From: Stercoripulliclostridium_A sp045535235
GTDB taxonomy: Bacteria; Bacillota; Clostridia; Christensenellales; DTU072
DNA: 30,470 bases
Reading direction: 5' to 3'
Assembly (NCBI GenBank): GCA_045535235.1
Contig: JAZSLG010000129.1
Span: forward strand, 1 to 30,470
The notes under the pieces were generated by a model. The model did not search any database and was not told the origin of the DNA. It saw only the letters and a program-made list of their open reading frames with translations. The position numbers and the translations under genes were made by a program. Shown one piece after another: positions 23,562-30,289 of the stretch; positions within the stretch are counted from its first letter, which is position 1, and the number at the start of each line of letters is the position of its first letter.

Positions 23562-23855
23562 ATGTTAACAAGTAAACAACGCAGTTATCTAAAAGCGCTA
23601 GCTAGCAACCTTGACCCCATTTTCCAAGTAGGAAAAGGTGGCGTTACCGACGTTATGGCAAGCGAAATTAATAAAGCTTTGGAAGCTAGAGAACTAATAA
23701 AAATTACCGTGCTTCGTAATTCCGATTACGATGCAAAGTTGGCATTAGCTGAACTTGCAGAACTCACCGGCGCCGAACCGGTATGCGCCATTGGTAGCAA
23801 ATGCATTCTTTATAAGCGCAACCACAAAGAGCCCAAAATAATTTTGCCTAGATAG
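23562..23855 (+). CDS. yhbY: YhbY/CRM-domain RNA-binding protein
   Basis: A 97-residue CRM-domain protein found associated with pre-50S ribosomal particles. LTSKQRSYLKALASNLDPIFQVGKGG is the standard opening, shown here at residues 2-27. The GKGG loop (24-27) is the RNA-contacting GxxG motif, and GSKCILYKRN near the end is the final strand. The length is normal. It starts one base after the ABM gene stop, with a GAGGAG-like site overlapping that gene's end, so it belongs to the peptidase operon. The small ORF at 23858 follows after two bases. Confidence 0.93.
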   Translation: MLTSKQRSYLKALASNLDPIFQVGKGGVTDVMASEINKALEARELIKITVLRNSDYDAKLALAELAELTGAEPVCAIGSKCILYKRNHKEPKIILPR

Positions 23856-23857
23856 TT

Positions 23858-24025
23858 ATGGAAGAAAAAAAGACTATTACAACTCCATCCTCATCCGCTA
23901 GAAAACCACTCACCAAAGAAGAACTTGCCAAAAAGCGTGCAAGAGAAAGGGCGCTTGCAGAACAGAAACGCAAGTATTTTGAGTTTTATGATGATGTGAA
24001 GCATGATGGAGCCAAAGAATGGTAA
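23858..24025 (+). CDS. small basic, charged protein downstream of yhbY
   Basis: A 55-residue open frame starting two bases after the yhbY stop. It has a Ser/Thr/Lys N-terminus, then a Lys/Arg/Glu-rich helix (about 19-42: KEELAKKRARERALAEQKR), then an aromatic and acidic end (YFEFYDDVKHDGAKEW). The charge pattern and the position suggest a small ribosome- or RNA-associated protein translated by coupling. There is no Shine-Dalgarno sequence of its own and no family was recognised. Its stop codon overlaps the left end of the palindromic repeat at 24024. A real gene is more likely than not. Confidence 0.5.
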   Translation: MEEKKTITTPSSSARKPLTKEELAKKRARERALAEQKRKYFEFYDDVKHDGAKEW

Positions 24026-24149
24026 AACGCGCTATTTTGGCGCTCCCCATTGCAAAATGAAACTCTCACTCGGTCGTTTACTCTTAGTAAAGTCCCGTCG
24101 TGAGAGTTTTTAATTTTGCGTCGGGGAGCATCCAAACTAGCGCGTTTTT
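24024..24149. repeat. 126-bp nested palindromic element, copy 1
   Basis: A long imperfect hairpin. The arms, from outside in, are AAAACGCGCTA (24024-24034)/TAGCGCGTTTT (24138-24148) and GCTCCCC (24042-24048)/GGGGAGC (24123-24129). Then come GCAAAAT (24052-24058)/ATTTTGC (24113-24119) and AAACTCTCAC (24060-24069)/GTGAGAGTTT (24100-24109), with a small inner hairpin at 24077-24091. Its ends match those of the element at 29737-29862, which has the same length, and the right end recurs at 30061-30087. It may serve as a terminator for the yhbY operon, but the shared ends suggest a MITE- or REP-like mobile repeat. Confidence 0.75.
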
Positions 24150-24182
24150 AAGAGGTACTATAAACTAAATTCACAGCAAAAC

Positions 24183-24205
24183 AAAACCCACCATTTGGTG
24201 GGTTT
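24183..24205 (-). terminator. terminator of the CDF transporter gene
   Basis: A 10-bp inverted repeat AAACCCACCA (24184-24193)/TGGTGGGTTT (24196-24205). On the reverse strand it is followed by TTGTTTTG. It lies just after the CDF stop codon. Confidence 0.8.
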
Positions 24206-24210
24206 ATCTC

Positions 24211-25329
24211 TTATGCAAATTCACGGTCTAACGCTAGTACGAAAAAGTATTGCGTTTCATCGTTTTCGTATTCTTTTGCAAGGGCTTCGTGTATGTCTTT
24301 AAGGCTTATCTTCTTTTCGTAGGGAACTACAACGTCAAATAGTATATTGGTATGCGTATCACCTTTTACTATTCTAAAATCGTGTAGGTGTAAGTTTTCG
24401 TCTAGGGAGGAAAGTACCTTTATTGCACGCATTTTGTGTGCTTCAACTTCGGGATTGTCGGTTTCAATGGGGTCCATATGTATGGATAGGTTAACGCCCT
24501 CTAGTAAAAACTCTCTTTCGATATTATCTATAATATCGTGGCAAGTAATAAAATCATCTTTTGCATCAACTTCGGCGTGTACGGTAACGAATGCCGTCTT
24601 TCCGTATTGGTGAATTACAAGGTCGTGTATGCCAAGAATTTTTTCGTGAGCGAGGATTTTCTTTCTAACTTCAATGGTGAACTCTTTGTCTGCCTTTTCA
24701 CCAAGTAGGGGACTTATAATCTCTTTGAACATTATTAGCGCGGAAATTACTATAAATATGGATACTGCTAGACCCATATAACCGTCTATGTTTACGCCCG
24801 TGGTGCCAATAACTATTGTGGAAATAAGTACGGCGGTGGTTGATATACTGTCGTTCCTAGCATCGGCGGAACTGGCGATGAGGGAATCGGAGTCTATTTT
24901 TTTACCGTAGGTGCGAAGGAAAAGCATCAGTCCCAGTTTGCCAACTATACTAATAGCTAGTACGATATAGGTCGCAACGCTAACTACGATAGGCTCGGGC
25001 GTGATGATTTTCTCAATGGAAGATTTACCAAGAAGCACGCCAACCGCAAGCACGATGATTGCAATAAGGAGAGCGCAAATTTGTTCAATTCTTTCGTGAC
25101 CAAATGGATGCTCCGCATCGGCAGGGCGTGAACTAAGTTTGAATCCTATTACGGTAACGACACTTGAGGAGGCGTCGGCAAGGTTGTTTACTGCATCTGC
25201 GACAATAGTAATGGAACCTGCAATTAATCCTACTACGATTTTACCTGCAAAAAGAAGAAGATTGACTAGTATTCCTACAATTCCTGCGCGTATTCCGTGT
25301 TTTGTTTCTGCTTTTTTATCTCTAAACAT
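24211..25329 (-). CDS. cation diffusion facilitator transporter with doubled C-terminal domain
   Basis: A 372-residue CDF-family divalent-metal/proton antiporter with six membrane helices (about 12-205). Metal-site residues are seen in helix 2 (ADAVNNLAD, Asp45 and Asp52, with Asn49 between) and helix 5 (SADARNDS, Asp156 and Asp160). HPFGHER (74-80) is the usual loop. The cytoplasmic end is longer than in the roughly 300-residue members. It seems to hold two ferredoxin-like CTDs: about 217-295 (ILGIHDLVIHQYG...CHDIIDNIEREF) and about 300-372 (LHLHDFRIVKGD...DIHEALAKEY). Asn in place of Asp49 affects ion choice in other CDFs, so Mn, Fe or Zn cannot be decided. It lies 39 bases after the RNA methylase and is probably in the same unit. 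Confidence 0.9.
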   Translation of the reverse strand: MFRDKKAETKHGIRAGIVGILVNLLLFAGKIVVGLIAGSITIVADAVNNLADASSSVVTVIGFKLSSRPADAEHPFGHERIEQICALLIAIIVLAVGVLLGKSSIEKIITPEPIVVSVATYIVLAISIVGKLGLMLFLRTYGKKIDSDSLIASSADARNDSISTTAVLISTIVIGTTGVNIDGYMGLAVSIFIVISALIMFKEIISPLLGEKADKEFTIEVRKKILAHEKILGIHDLVIHQYGKTAFVTVHAEVDAKDDFITCHDIIDNIEREFLLEGVNLSIHMDPIETDNPEVEAHKMRAIKVLSSLDENLHLHDFRIVKGDTHTNILFDVVVPYEKKISLKDIHEALAKEYENDETQYFFVLALDREFA

Positions 25330-25368
25330 ATTTCGCCTTCGTTTGATAGATAGTTTTATTTTTAATTA

Positions 25369-26496
25369 TTATTTCTTTTTGGGTGGAGCGCCAAGATAAC
25401 GATACAATTTGCACTCTAGTTCGGAATTATATAGCTTTCGCGTTTTGTCTGAACGCGTTCCAAAGTAACGTTCAAAGTTATCGTATGAGGTAATAACGTA
25501 AGCACTCCATTCGTCGAGAGATTGGTATACTTTTCCAAAATCGCGATATAACGTTTGTAGCTCCTTTTCTTGTAGTAATCGTTCGCCGTAAGGTGGGTTG
25601 GTGACTATTACTCCATGGCTATATCGGGAACTCAAAGTGCGCATATCGGCTACTTGTAAGTGGATTTTATCGGCAACACCGGCATTTCTTGCATGCTTTA
25701 GAGCCAAAGCAATTGCATCTTTGTTGATATCAAATCCGCTTATCCTTAACTCGCGGTCGGTAATTATGTTATCGCGTGCTTCTTCTTTTACGGAAGCAAG
25801 GACTTCGGGTGCTTTCAAAAAATTCTCAAATGCAAAATTCCTATTCAGCCCGGGAGCGGTGTTGGTTGCTATCAAAGCGGCTTCGATAGGGAGTGTTCCG
25901 CTACCGCAAAAGGGGTCTATGAAAGGGCGATCCCATTTCCAAACGGAAAGTAAGATTATTGCGCTTGCAAGGGTTTCACGCAAAGGAGCTTCACCTACGA
26001 AAGTGCGATAACCGCGTTTATGTAGCGCCGTGCCGGAGGTGTCGAGCGCGACCAATACTTCGTCCTCGTTTATTACTACTTCAAAAGTATAGGTTCCACC
26101 GCTTTCAAACAAATTGCCCATGGCGGTGACTATTGCTTTTTTTGTGATTTTTTGGATACTGGATAGAGCGAAGAGTTTGCTTTTGAAAGACTTTGCGTTA
26201 ACGATAACGCGAGCGTTTTTCGGAATAATATTTTGCCAAGGAATATTCTTAACCCCATCAAAAAGCTCGTCGAAAGTTTCGGCGTGAAAGCGAGCGATAT
26301 TTATGAATACGCGGTTGGCAGTGCGCAACGTAACGTTTGTTTTTGCAACGTCGCGGTAGTCGCCTTCAAAAGAAATTCGTCCGTATATTGCGCCACCGGG
26401 GGTGTACCCTAAACCTTCCAATTCGCGTTTGGTAACCGCCTCGATACCGCTTGCAGAAGTTACGGATAATTCTAGTTTTCCATCAAAAAATCCCAT
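25369..26496 (-). CDS. THUMP-domain class I RNA methyltransferase (RlmL/YpsC type)
   Basis: A 375-residue enzyme matching B. subtilis YpsC and the N-terminal half of E. coli RlmL, which makes m2G in 23S rRNA. It has a ferredoxin-like start with the family element TSASGIEAVTKREL (13-26) and a THUMP domain (about 45-155). KRGYRTFVGEAPLRETLA (160-177) links to the catalytic domain. The catalytic domain (about 165-375) has DPFCGSGTLPIEAA (194-207) as the SAM motif and TNPPYGER (299-306) as the amino-methylase motif IV. The length is normal for the family. There is no ribosome binding site before ATG 26496. The -10 box lies only 6 bases upstream, so the message may be leaderless. Confidence 0.93.
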   Translation of the reverse strand: MGFFDGKLELSVTSASGIEAVTKRELEGLGYTPGGAIYGRISFEGDYRDVAKTNVTLRTANRVFINIARFHAETFDELFDGVKNIPWQNIIPKNARVIVNAKSFKSKLFALSSIQKITKKAIVTAMGNLFESGGTYTFEVVINEDEVLVALDTSGTALHKRGYRTFVGEAPLRETLASAIILLSVWKWDRPFIDPFCGSGTLPIEAALIATNTAPGLNRNFAFENFLKAPEVLASVKEEARDNIITDRELRISGFDINKDAIALALKHARNAGVADKIHLQVADMRTLSSRYSHGVIVTNPPYGERLLQEKELQTLYRDFGKVYQSLDEWSAYVITSYDNFERYFGTRSDKTRKLYNSELECKLYRYLGAPPKKK

Positions 26497-26502
26497 AGTG
26501 AG

Positions 26503-26531
26503 AGTATAACATAACGCGTTTATATTTTCAA
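26503..26531 (-). promoter_or_regulatory. promoter of the RNA methylase gene (possible leaderless transcript)
   Basis: On the reverse strand, TTGAAA (26526-26531), 17 bases, TATACT (26503-26508), then only 6 bases to the ATG at 26496. The predicted transcription start therefore falls at or next to the start codon. Confidence 0.65.
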
Positions 26532-26637
26532 GTTTACGGAGTTACATTGCATAATCAAGCGCAATTTGAGGAAGAAAGGAATAAAAAAGTGTTAGAATAG
26601 GTGTTTTTCAAGCAAAACGGGAAATTTTTTGAAAAAT

Positions 26638-26672
26638 TGGGTATTGACTAACCCATTATTTGGTATTATAAT
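26638..26672 (+). promoter_or_regulatory. strong promoter with inverted repeat, glycerol operon
   Basis: TTGACT (26644-26649), 17 bases, TATAAT (26667-26672), close to consensus. The -35 box lies inside an inverted repeat TGGGT-N8-ACCCA (26638-26655), a plausible operator. The leader to ATG 26714 is about 35 bases and holds AAAGGAG. The upstream part of this 217-base gap holds nothing else recognised except the reverse-strand promoter. Confidence 0.8.
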
Positions 26673-26713
26673 TTTATTATAATAAAAAAATTCCATTAAA
26701 AGGAGAAATTATA

Positions 26714-27868
26714 ATGAGAAAAGCATTTATTTGCCCCACCAAGTACGTTCAAGGTGAAGACGAACTTCTAAACCTTGGTTATTTTGTAAAGACCTTTGGT
26801 AAAAAGGCTTTGCTAATCGCCGATAACTTTGCTAAGAAATTGGTAGCCGATAAATTGGAAGCAACCCAAAAGAAATACGGCGTTGAATTAATAGCAGTTG
26901 ATTTCGGTGGCGAATGTTCTCGTCAAGAAGTTGCTAGACTACAAGCAATCGCTAAAGAAAACAAATGTGCTTGCACTATTGGTCTAGGTGGCGGTAAAGC
27001 TATCGATACCTCCAAGTGTGTAGCAGCTGGCTCCAACCTTATCATCTGCCCCACCATTGCAGCAACCGATGCTCCTACCTCTCACAGTGCAGTTCTTTAT
27101 ACTCCTGATCACCACTTTGATGATTATGCATATTTCCGTCAAAGCCCCAGCGTAGTTCTTATTGATACTACCGTTATTGCAAACGCTCCTGCTCGTTTCC
27201 TAATTAGTGGTATGGGTGACGCTCTTGCAACCTACTTTGAAACACGTGCAAACGTTCAAAGCTATGCAAACGTAAACGCAGGTCTACCTTGTGGCGCAAA
27301 CCGTGCAAAGGGTACTTTGCTAGCAGGTGGAACCATGGCAGCATACGCAATGGCTCAACTTTGCTACAAGACTCTTCTTTCCGATGGTGCAAAAGCAGTT
27401 GCAGCTTGTGAAAACAACGTTGTAACCACTGCTCTTGAAAACATTATTGAAACCAACATTCTTCTTTCCGGTTTAGGCTTTGAAAGTGCTGGTCTAGCAG
27501 CAGCTCACGCTATCCACGATGGTTTGACTCTACTACCTGCTCACACCAAGTACTATCACGGCGAAATGGTAGCATTCGGTACTCTATGCCAACTCGTACT
27601 TGAAAACTCCCCCGAAGAAGAACTTTATGAAGTTCTCGACTTCTGCTTGACCGTTGGTCTACCCGTTTGCCTAAAGGATATCGGCACCGACTCTATCGAT
27701 GACGAAATGCTCATGGCTATTGCAGAAAAGACTTGTATTCCCGATGAATCCGTACACAACATGCCCTTCCCCGTAACTCCCGCTATGGTAGCAGCAGCTA
27801 TTAAGACTGCAGATAAGATTGGTTACGATTACAAATACGGTGGCTGTGATTGTGACTGTGGATGCTAA
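26714..27868 (+). CDS. gldA: glycerol dehydrogenase
   Basis: A 384-residue iron/zinc-type alcohol dehydrogenase of the GldA family that oxidises glycerol to dihydroxyacetone with NAD. The NAD loop is GLGGGKAIDTSK (90-101), and CPTIAATDAPTSHSAV (112-127) is a family signature. Metal ligands are visible: Asp169 (GMGDAL), His265 (AHAIHDG) and His282 (YHGEMVAFG). The protein is about 15 residues longer than E. coli GldA and ends in GGCDCDCGC, four Cys in seven residues (378-384). This is unusual and could bind metal or form disulphides. Codons are enriched in C-ending forms compared with neighbours, which suggests high expression. It is first in an operon with dhaKL, which uses its product. Confidence 0.95.
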   Translation: MRKAFICPTKYVQGEDELLNLGYFVKTFGKKALLIADNFAKKLVADKLEATQKKYGVELIAVDFGGECSRQEVARLQAIAKENKCACTIGLGGGKAIDTSKCVAAGSNLIICPTIAATDAPTSHSAVLYTPDHHFDDYAYFRQSPSVVLIDTTVIANAPARFLISGMGDALATYFETRANVQSYANVNAGLPCGANRAKGTLLAGGTMAAYAMAQLCYKTLLSDGAKAVAACENNVVTTALENIIETNILLSGLGFESAGLAAAHAIHDGLTLLPAHTKYYHGEMVAFGTLCQLVLENSPEEELYEVLDFCLTVGLPVCLKDIGTDSIDDEMLMAIAEKTCIPDESVHNMPFPVTPAMVAAAIKTADKIGYDYKYGGCDCDCGC

Positions 27869-27886
27869 TAACAAATAACTAAGTCG

Positions 27887-27917
27887 TTTATGCCGATAGG
27901 AAAACTATCGGCATAAA
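27887..27917 (+). other. intercistronic stem-loop between gldA and dhaKL
   Basis: A perfect 13-bp stem TTTATGCCGATAG/CTATCGGCATAAA with a GAAAA loop and no T-run after it. It lies between two co-directional genes with no promoter in the 70-base gap. A role in processing, protecting the gldA message or partial attenuation is likely, rather than full termination. Confidence 0.7.
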
Positions 27918-27938
27918 TATTCTTATGGAGGTAAAAAT

Positions 27939-29738
27939 ATGAAAAAAATAATGAACACTGCGGAAAGTTTCGTATACGATATGTGTCACGGCTTGGCTAA
28001 AGCACATCCGGAACTTGAATTTGTTGAAAAATATAAAGTTGTTAAAAAGAAAGTTATAGATAAGAATAAGGTTACCCTTATTTCTGGTGGTGGCTCTGGT
28101 CACGAACCGGCACACGCAGGTTTCGTAGGAAAGGGAATGTTGGACTGTGCAGTATGCGGTGACGTATTTGCATCTCCTTCTCAAATCCAAGTTTACAACG
28201 CTCTTAAGCTTACCGCCTCCAAGAAAGGTACTCTTATGATTGTTAAGAACTACTCCGGTGACTGCATGAACTTTAACAATGCAGCAGCTCTTGCAAAGGA
28301 AGACGGTGTAGAAGTTGATGCCGTATACGTAAACGATGATATCGCAGTTAAAGACTCCCTATATACCGTAGGTCGTCGTGGTGTTGCCGGTACCGTATTC
28401 GTACATAAGATTGCTGGTGCTAAGGCAGAGCAAGGTGGCTCACTCCAAGAAGTTAAGGCAGTAGCACAAAAGGTTATCGATAACGTAAGAAGCTTTGGTT
28501 TCGCACTAACTTCTTGTACCGTTCCCGCAGCAGGAAGCCCCACCTTCGAAATTGGTGAAGACGAAATGGAATTCGGCGTAGGTATCCACGGCGAACCTGG
28601 AAGAAAGAGAGAAAAACTACAATCTTCCAAAGCACTTGCCGAAAGAATTATTCCCGACCTCATTGAAGATTTGGGACTCAAAGCCGGCGAAGAAATCGCA
28701 CTTCTCATCAACGGTTTTGGTGGCTCACCTCTCCAAGAGCTATATCTATTCAACAACGACGTAACCAACGAACTTGAAGCAAAGGGCATCAAAGTATACA
28801 AGACCATGGTTGGCAACTACATGACCTCCATCGATATGGCTGGTGCAAGTGTAACCCTCCTTCGCGTTGATGCTGAACTCAAGGGACTTCTTGATTATGC
28901 AGTATCCACTCCCGCTATCACTTGGGGCGCTGTTGATGCCGAAGCACTTGCTTGCAAGGAAGCAGTACAAGCACTCGCAAAGGCACTAAACATTACTCCC
29001 GGAGCATTTACTCCCAAGGCGGTTGAAGAAGACGTAGCAGTAGAAGAAGCTGTTGAAGAAGAAAACGCAGTATGCGAATTCGTAGGTGAAGCAGTTATCG
29101 GCGAAAAAATCAATACCGCAGGCATGGGCAAAATCGTAGAAACCATGGCAGATATCATCATCGAAAATGAGGTTGCTTTCTGTAAAGCAGACCGTTGTGG
29201 TGATGGCGACTTTGGTATGAGCATTGCAAAGGGCTTCAAACAATTAAAGGCAGATTGGGCTACCAGAAAGAAAGGTAACGTAGGCGAATTCCTAGTATCT
29301 TGTTCCGAAATCATCATGGAATACTGTGGTGGTGCAAGTGGTCCTATTTGGGGAAGTGCATTCCGTTGGGCTGGTAAGACCGCACTTGGTAAAGACGAAG
29401 TTGATCTCCAAGGTCTAGCAGATATTCTCCAAGCTGCAGTTAAGGGCGTTCAAGATACCGGCGAAAAGAGTTTTGGCCACGGTGCAGTAGTAGGCGACAA
29501 GACCCTAATAGATGCTCTTGTTCCCGCTGCAGATAGCCTCTCCGCAAGTGCAGCAGCAGGCGAAGCACTCCTCGATGCTATGGTAAAGGCAGCTTCCGCA
29601 GCAGTAGACGGTGCCGAAAAGACCAAGTATATCCAAGCAAAGCTTGGCCGTGCAGGTGTTACCGATAGCCTTAACTATCCCGATGCCGGTGCTTATGGTC
29701 TAGGTGTGATATTCACTGAACTCTGCAAACGCATCTAA
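27939..29738 (+). CDS. dhaK: ATP-dependent dihydroxyacetone kinase, fused DhaK-DhaL
   Basis: A 599-residue single-chain kinase that phosphorylates dihydroxyacetone to dihydroxyacetone phosphate. The DhaK half (1-350) has SGGGSGHEPAHAGFVGKGM (49-67), the CGDVFASPS loop (73-81), and GIHGEPG with His217, which binds substrate covalently. An acidic Glu/Val-rich linker (361-379) follows. The DhaL half (385-599) has KADRCGDGDFGMS (416-428), with Asp418, Asp422 and Asp424 for Mg-ATP, and GGASGP (464-469) for the nucleotide. Fusion and the absence of DhaM mean ATP, not the PTS, is the donor. GDGDFG has Phe where His or Thr is usual. GGAGG at 27927-27931 sets ATG 27939. It follows gldA and completes glycerol entry into glycolysis. 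Confidence 0.95.
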   Translation: MKKIMNTAESFVYDMCHGLAKAHPELEFVEKYKVVKKKVIDKNKVTLISGGGSGHEPAHAGFVGKGMLDCAVCGDVFASPSQIQVYNALKLTASKKGTLMIVKNYSGDCMNFNNAAALAKEDGVEVDAVYVNDDIAVKDSLYTVGRRGVAGTVFVHKIAGAKAEQGGSLQEVKAVAQKVIDNVRSFGFALTSCTVPAAGSPTFEIGEDEMEFGVGIHGEPGRKREKLQSSKALAERIIPDLIEDLGLKAGEEIALLINGFGGSPLQELYLFNNDVTNELEAKGIKVYKTMVGNYMTSIDMAGASVTLLRVDAELKGLLDYAVSTPAITWGAVDAEALACKEAVQALAKALNITPGAFTPKAVEEDVAVEEAVEEENAVCEFVGEAVIGEKINTAGMGKIVETMADIIIENEVAFCKADRCGDGDFGMSIAKGFKQLKADWATRKKGNVGEFLVSCSEIIMEYCGGASGPIWGSAFRWAGKTALGKDEVDLQGLADILQAAVKGVQDTGEKSFGHGAVVGDKTLIDALVPAADSLSASAAAGEALLDAMVKAASAAVDGAEKTKYIQAKLGRAGVTDSLNYPDAGAYGLGVIFTELCKRI

Positions 29739-29862
29739 AAACGCGTTATTTTAGCGAAACACTTTGAAAAAAATAAAACCCGTCGGGGCGCAGTAGGTCG
29801 ACTACAGCAACCCCTCGGGTTTTTTCTTTTCCTTCGTTTTTCATCTAAACTAACGCGTTTTT
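29737..29862. repeat. 126-bp nested palindromic element, copy 2
   Basis: Outer arms AAAAACGCGTTA (29737-29748)/TAACGCGTTTTT (29851-29862) are a perfect 12-bp match. The left end reads AACGCGTTATTTTAGCG against AACGCGCTATTTTGGCG in copy 1. The right end shares CATC-AAACTA-CGCGTTTTT with copy 1. The interior differs and holds the terminator at 29775-29830. Like copy 1 it begins on the stop codon of the upstream gene and is 126 bases long. A shared role as a mobile or recombining terminator cassette is an inference. Confidence 0.7.
29775..29830 (+). terminator. terminator of the gldA-dhaKL operon
   Basis: Stem AAAACCCG..GGGG (29775-29788)/CCCC.CGGGTTTT (29811-29823), followed by T-rich TTTTCTTTT. 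A small nested hairpin GTAG/CTAC sits in the loop. It lies inside the palindromic element. Confidence 0.85.
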
Positions 29863-29918
29863 ATCCGTTAAAAAATTTTTAATTATATCCTTGTTTGCGT
29901 AGTATACGAAGCAAAGCC

Positions 29919-30052
29919 GTTCCGTGTTCCGCGCTCCGCATTCCGCACTTAAATAAATCCTTGTGAGCGAAGCGTAGCGGAGTGAAGCAATTCTGAATTC
30001 TAAATTCTAAATTCTGCATTCTGCATTCGCGTAGCGTTGTTCCGCATTCCGC
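29919..30052. repeat. heptanucleotide tandem repeat clusters
   Basis: Three runs with a strict 7-base period. Positions 29919-29946 hold four units of the type GTTCCGC. Positions 29989-30030 hold six units (AATTCTG, AATTCTA, AATTCTA, AATTCTG, CATTCTG, CATTCGC). Positions 30039-30052 hold two units (GTTCCGC, ATTCCGC). The first and third runs both continue into ACTTA. Between the first and second runs is a GAGCGAAGCGTAGCGG stretch (29965-29980). The pattern NNTTCYG recalls the STRR heptamers of cyanobacteria. It has no open frame of note and no spacer structure. Confidence 0.75.
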
Positions 30053-30060
30053 ACTTATAT

Positions 30061-30087
30061 GCTCCCAACTAGCGCGTTTTAAGAGGT
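30061..30087. repeat. right-end fragment of the palindromic element, copy 3
   Basis: GCTCCCAACTAGCGCGTTTT followed by AAGAGGT matches the right end of copy 1 (AACTAGCGCGTTTTTAAGAGGT at 24135-24156) over some 20 bases. No matching left end lies close by, so it is a partial copy, or the outer end of a longer element starting at 29737. Confidence 0.6.
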
Positions 30088-30135
30088 GGCACATATACCA
30101 ACGCGCATCATATAATAAGTGGGGATTTTGCAGTA

Positions 30136-30164
30136 TTGACGCCTTTATGTTATTGTGTTATATT
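30136..30164 (+). promoter_or_regulatory. strong orphan promoter
   Basis: TTGACG (30136-30141), 17 bases, TATATT (30159-30164), with a start near 30171. The nearest clear gene starts at 30340, leaving a 170-base leader that holds a 20-codon frame and a palindrome. Confidence 0.6.
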
Positions 30165-30178
30165 AAAGATGGGAAAAT

Positions 30179-30241
30179 ATGGGTAAAAACAAAAGTAATT
30201 TGAAGGCATTATTTCTTTATCTTTTGTTAAGTAAATTGTAA
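30179..30241 (+). CDS. possible 20-residue peptide
   Basis: ATG 30179 opens a 20-codon frame, MGKNKSNLKALFLYLLLSKL: a short basic start and a hydrophobic end. It begins 8 bases after the predicted transcription start, with GGGA at 30171-30174 as a weak ribosome binding site. It could be a leader peptide, a small membrane or signal peptide, or chance. The evidence is position only. Confidence 0.2.
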   Translation: MGKNKSNLKALFLYLLLSKL

Positions 30242-30289
30242 ATAAATAGTAAAATAATTCCAAAATTTGGTTATTTATTGGTGTTTGAA

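Noticed and set aside
26511..26523. TAACGCGTTT considered as another end of the palindromic element
   Set aside because: The match is only about 10 bases, has no partner arm, and is part of the reverse promoter spacer. Chance is likely.
28250..28816. 188-codon reverse frame within dhaKL
   Set aside because: It is a shadow of the kinase reading frame, rich in Ser/Pro from antisense codons. The forward protein carries all catalytic motifs.
29919..30052. Heptamer repeats considered as a CRISPR array
   Set aside because: The units are 7 bases, adjacent and without unique spacers. No cas gene is near.
30082..30106. GAGGTGGCAC...AACGCG considered as a T-box antiterminator
   Set aside because: It resembles the T-box core only in part, lacks a specifier stem and terminator, and matches the palindromic element's right flank instead.
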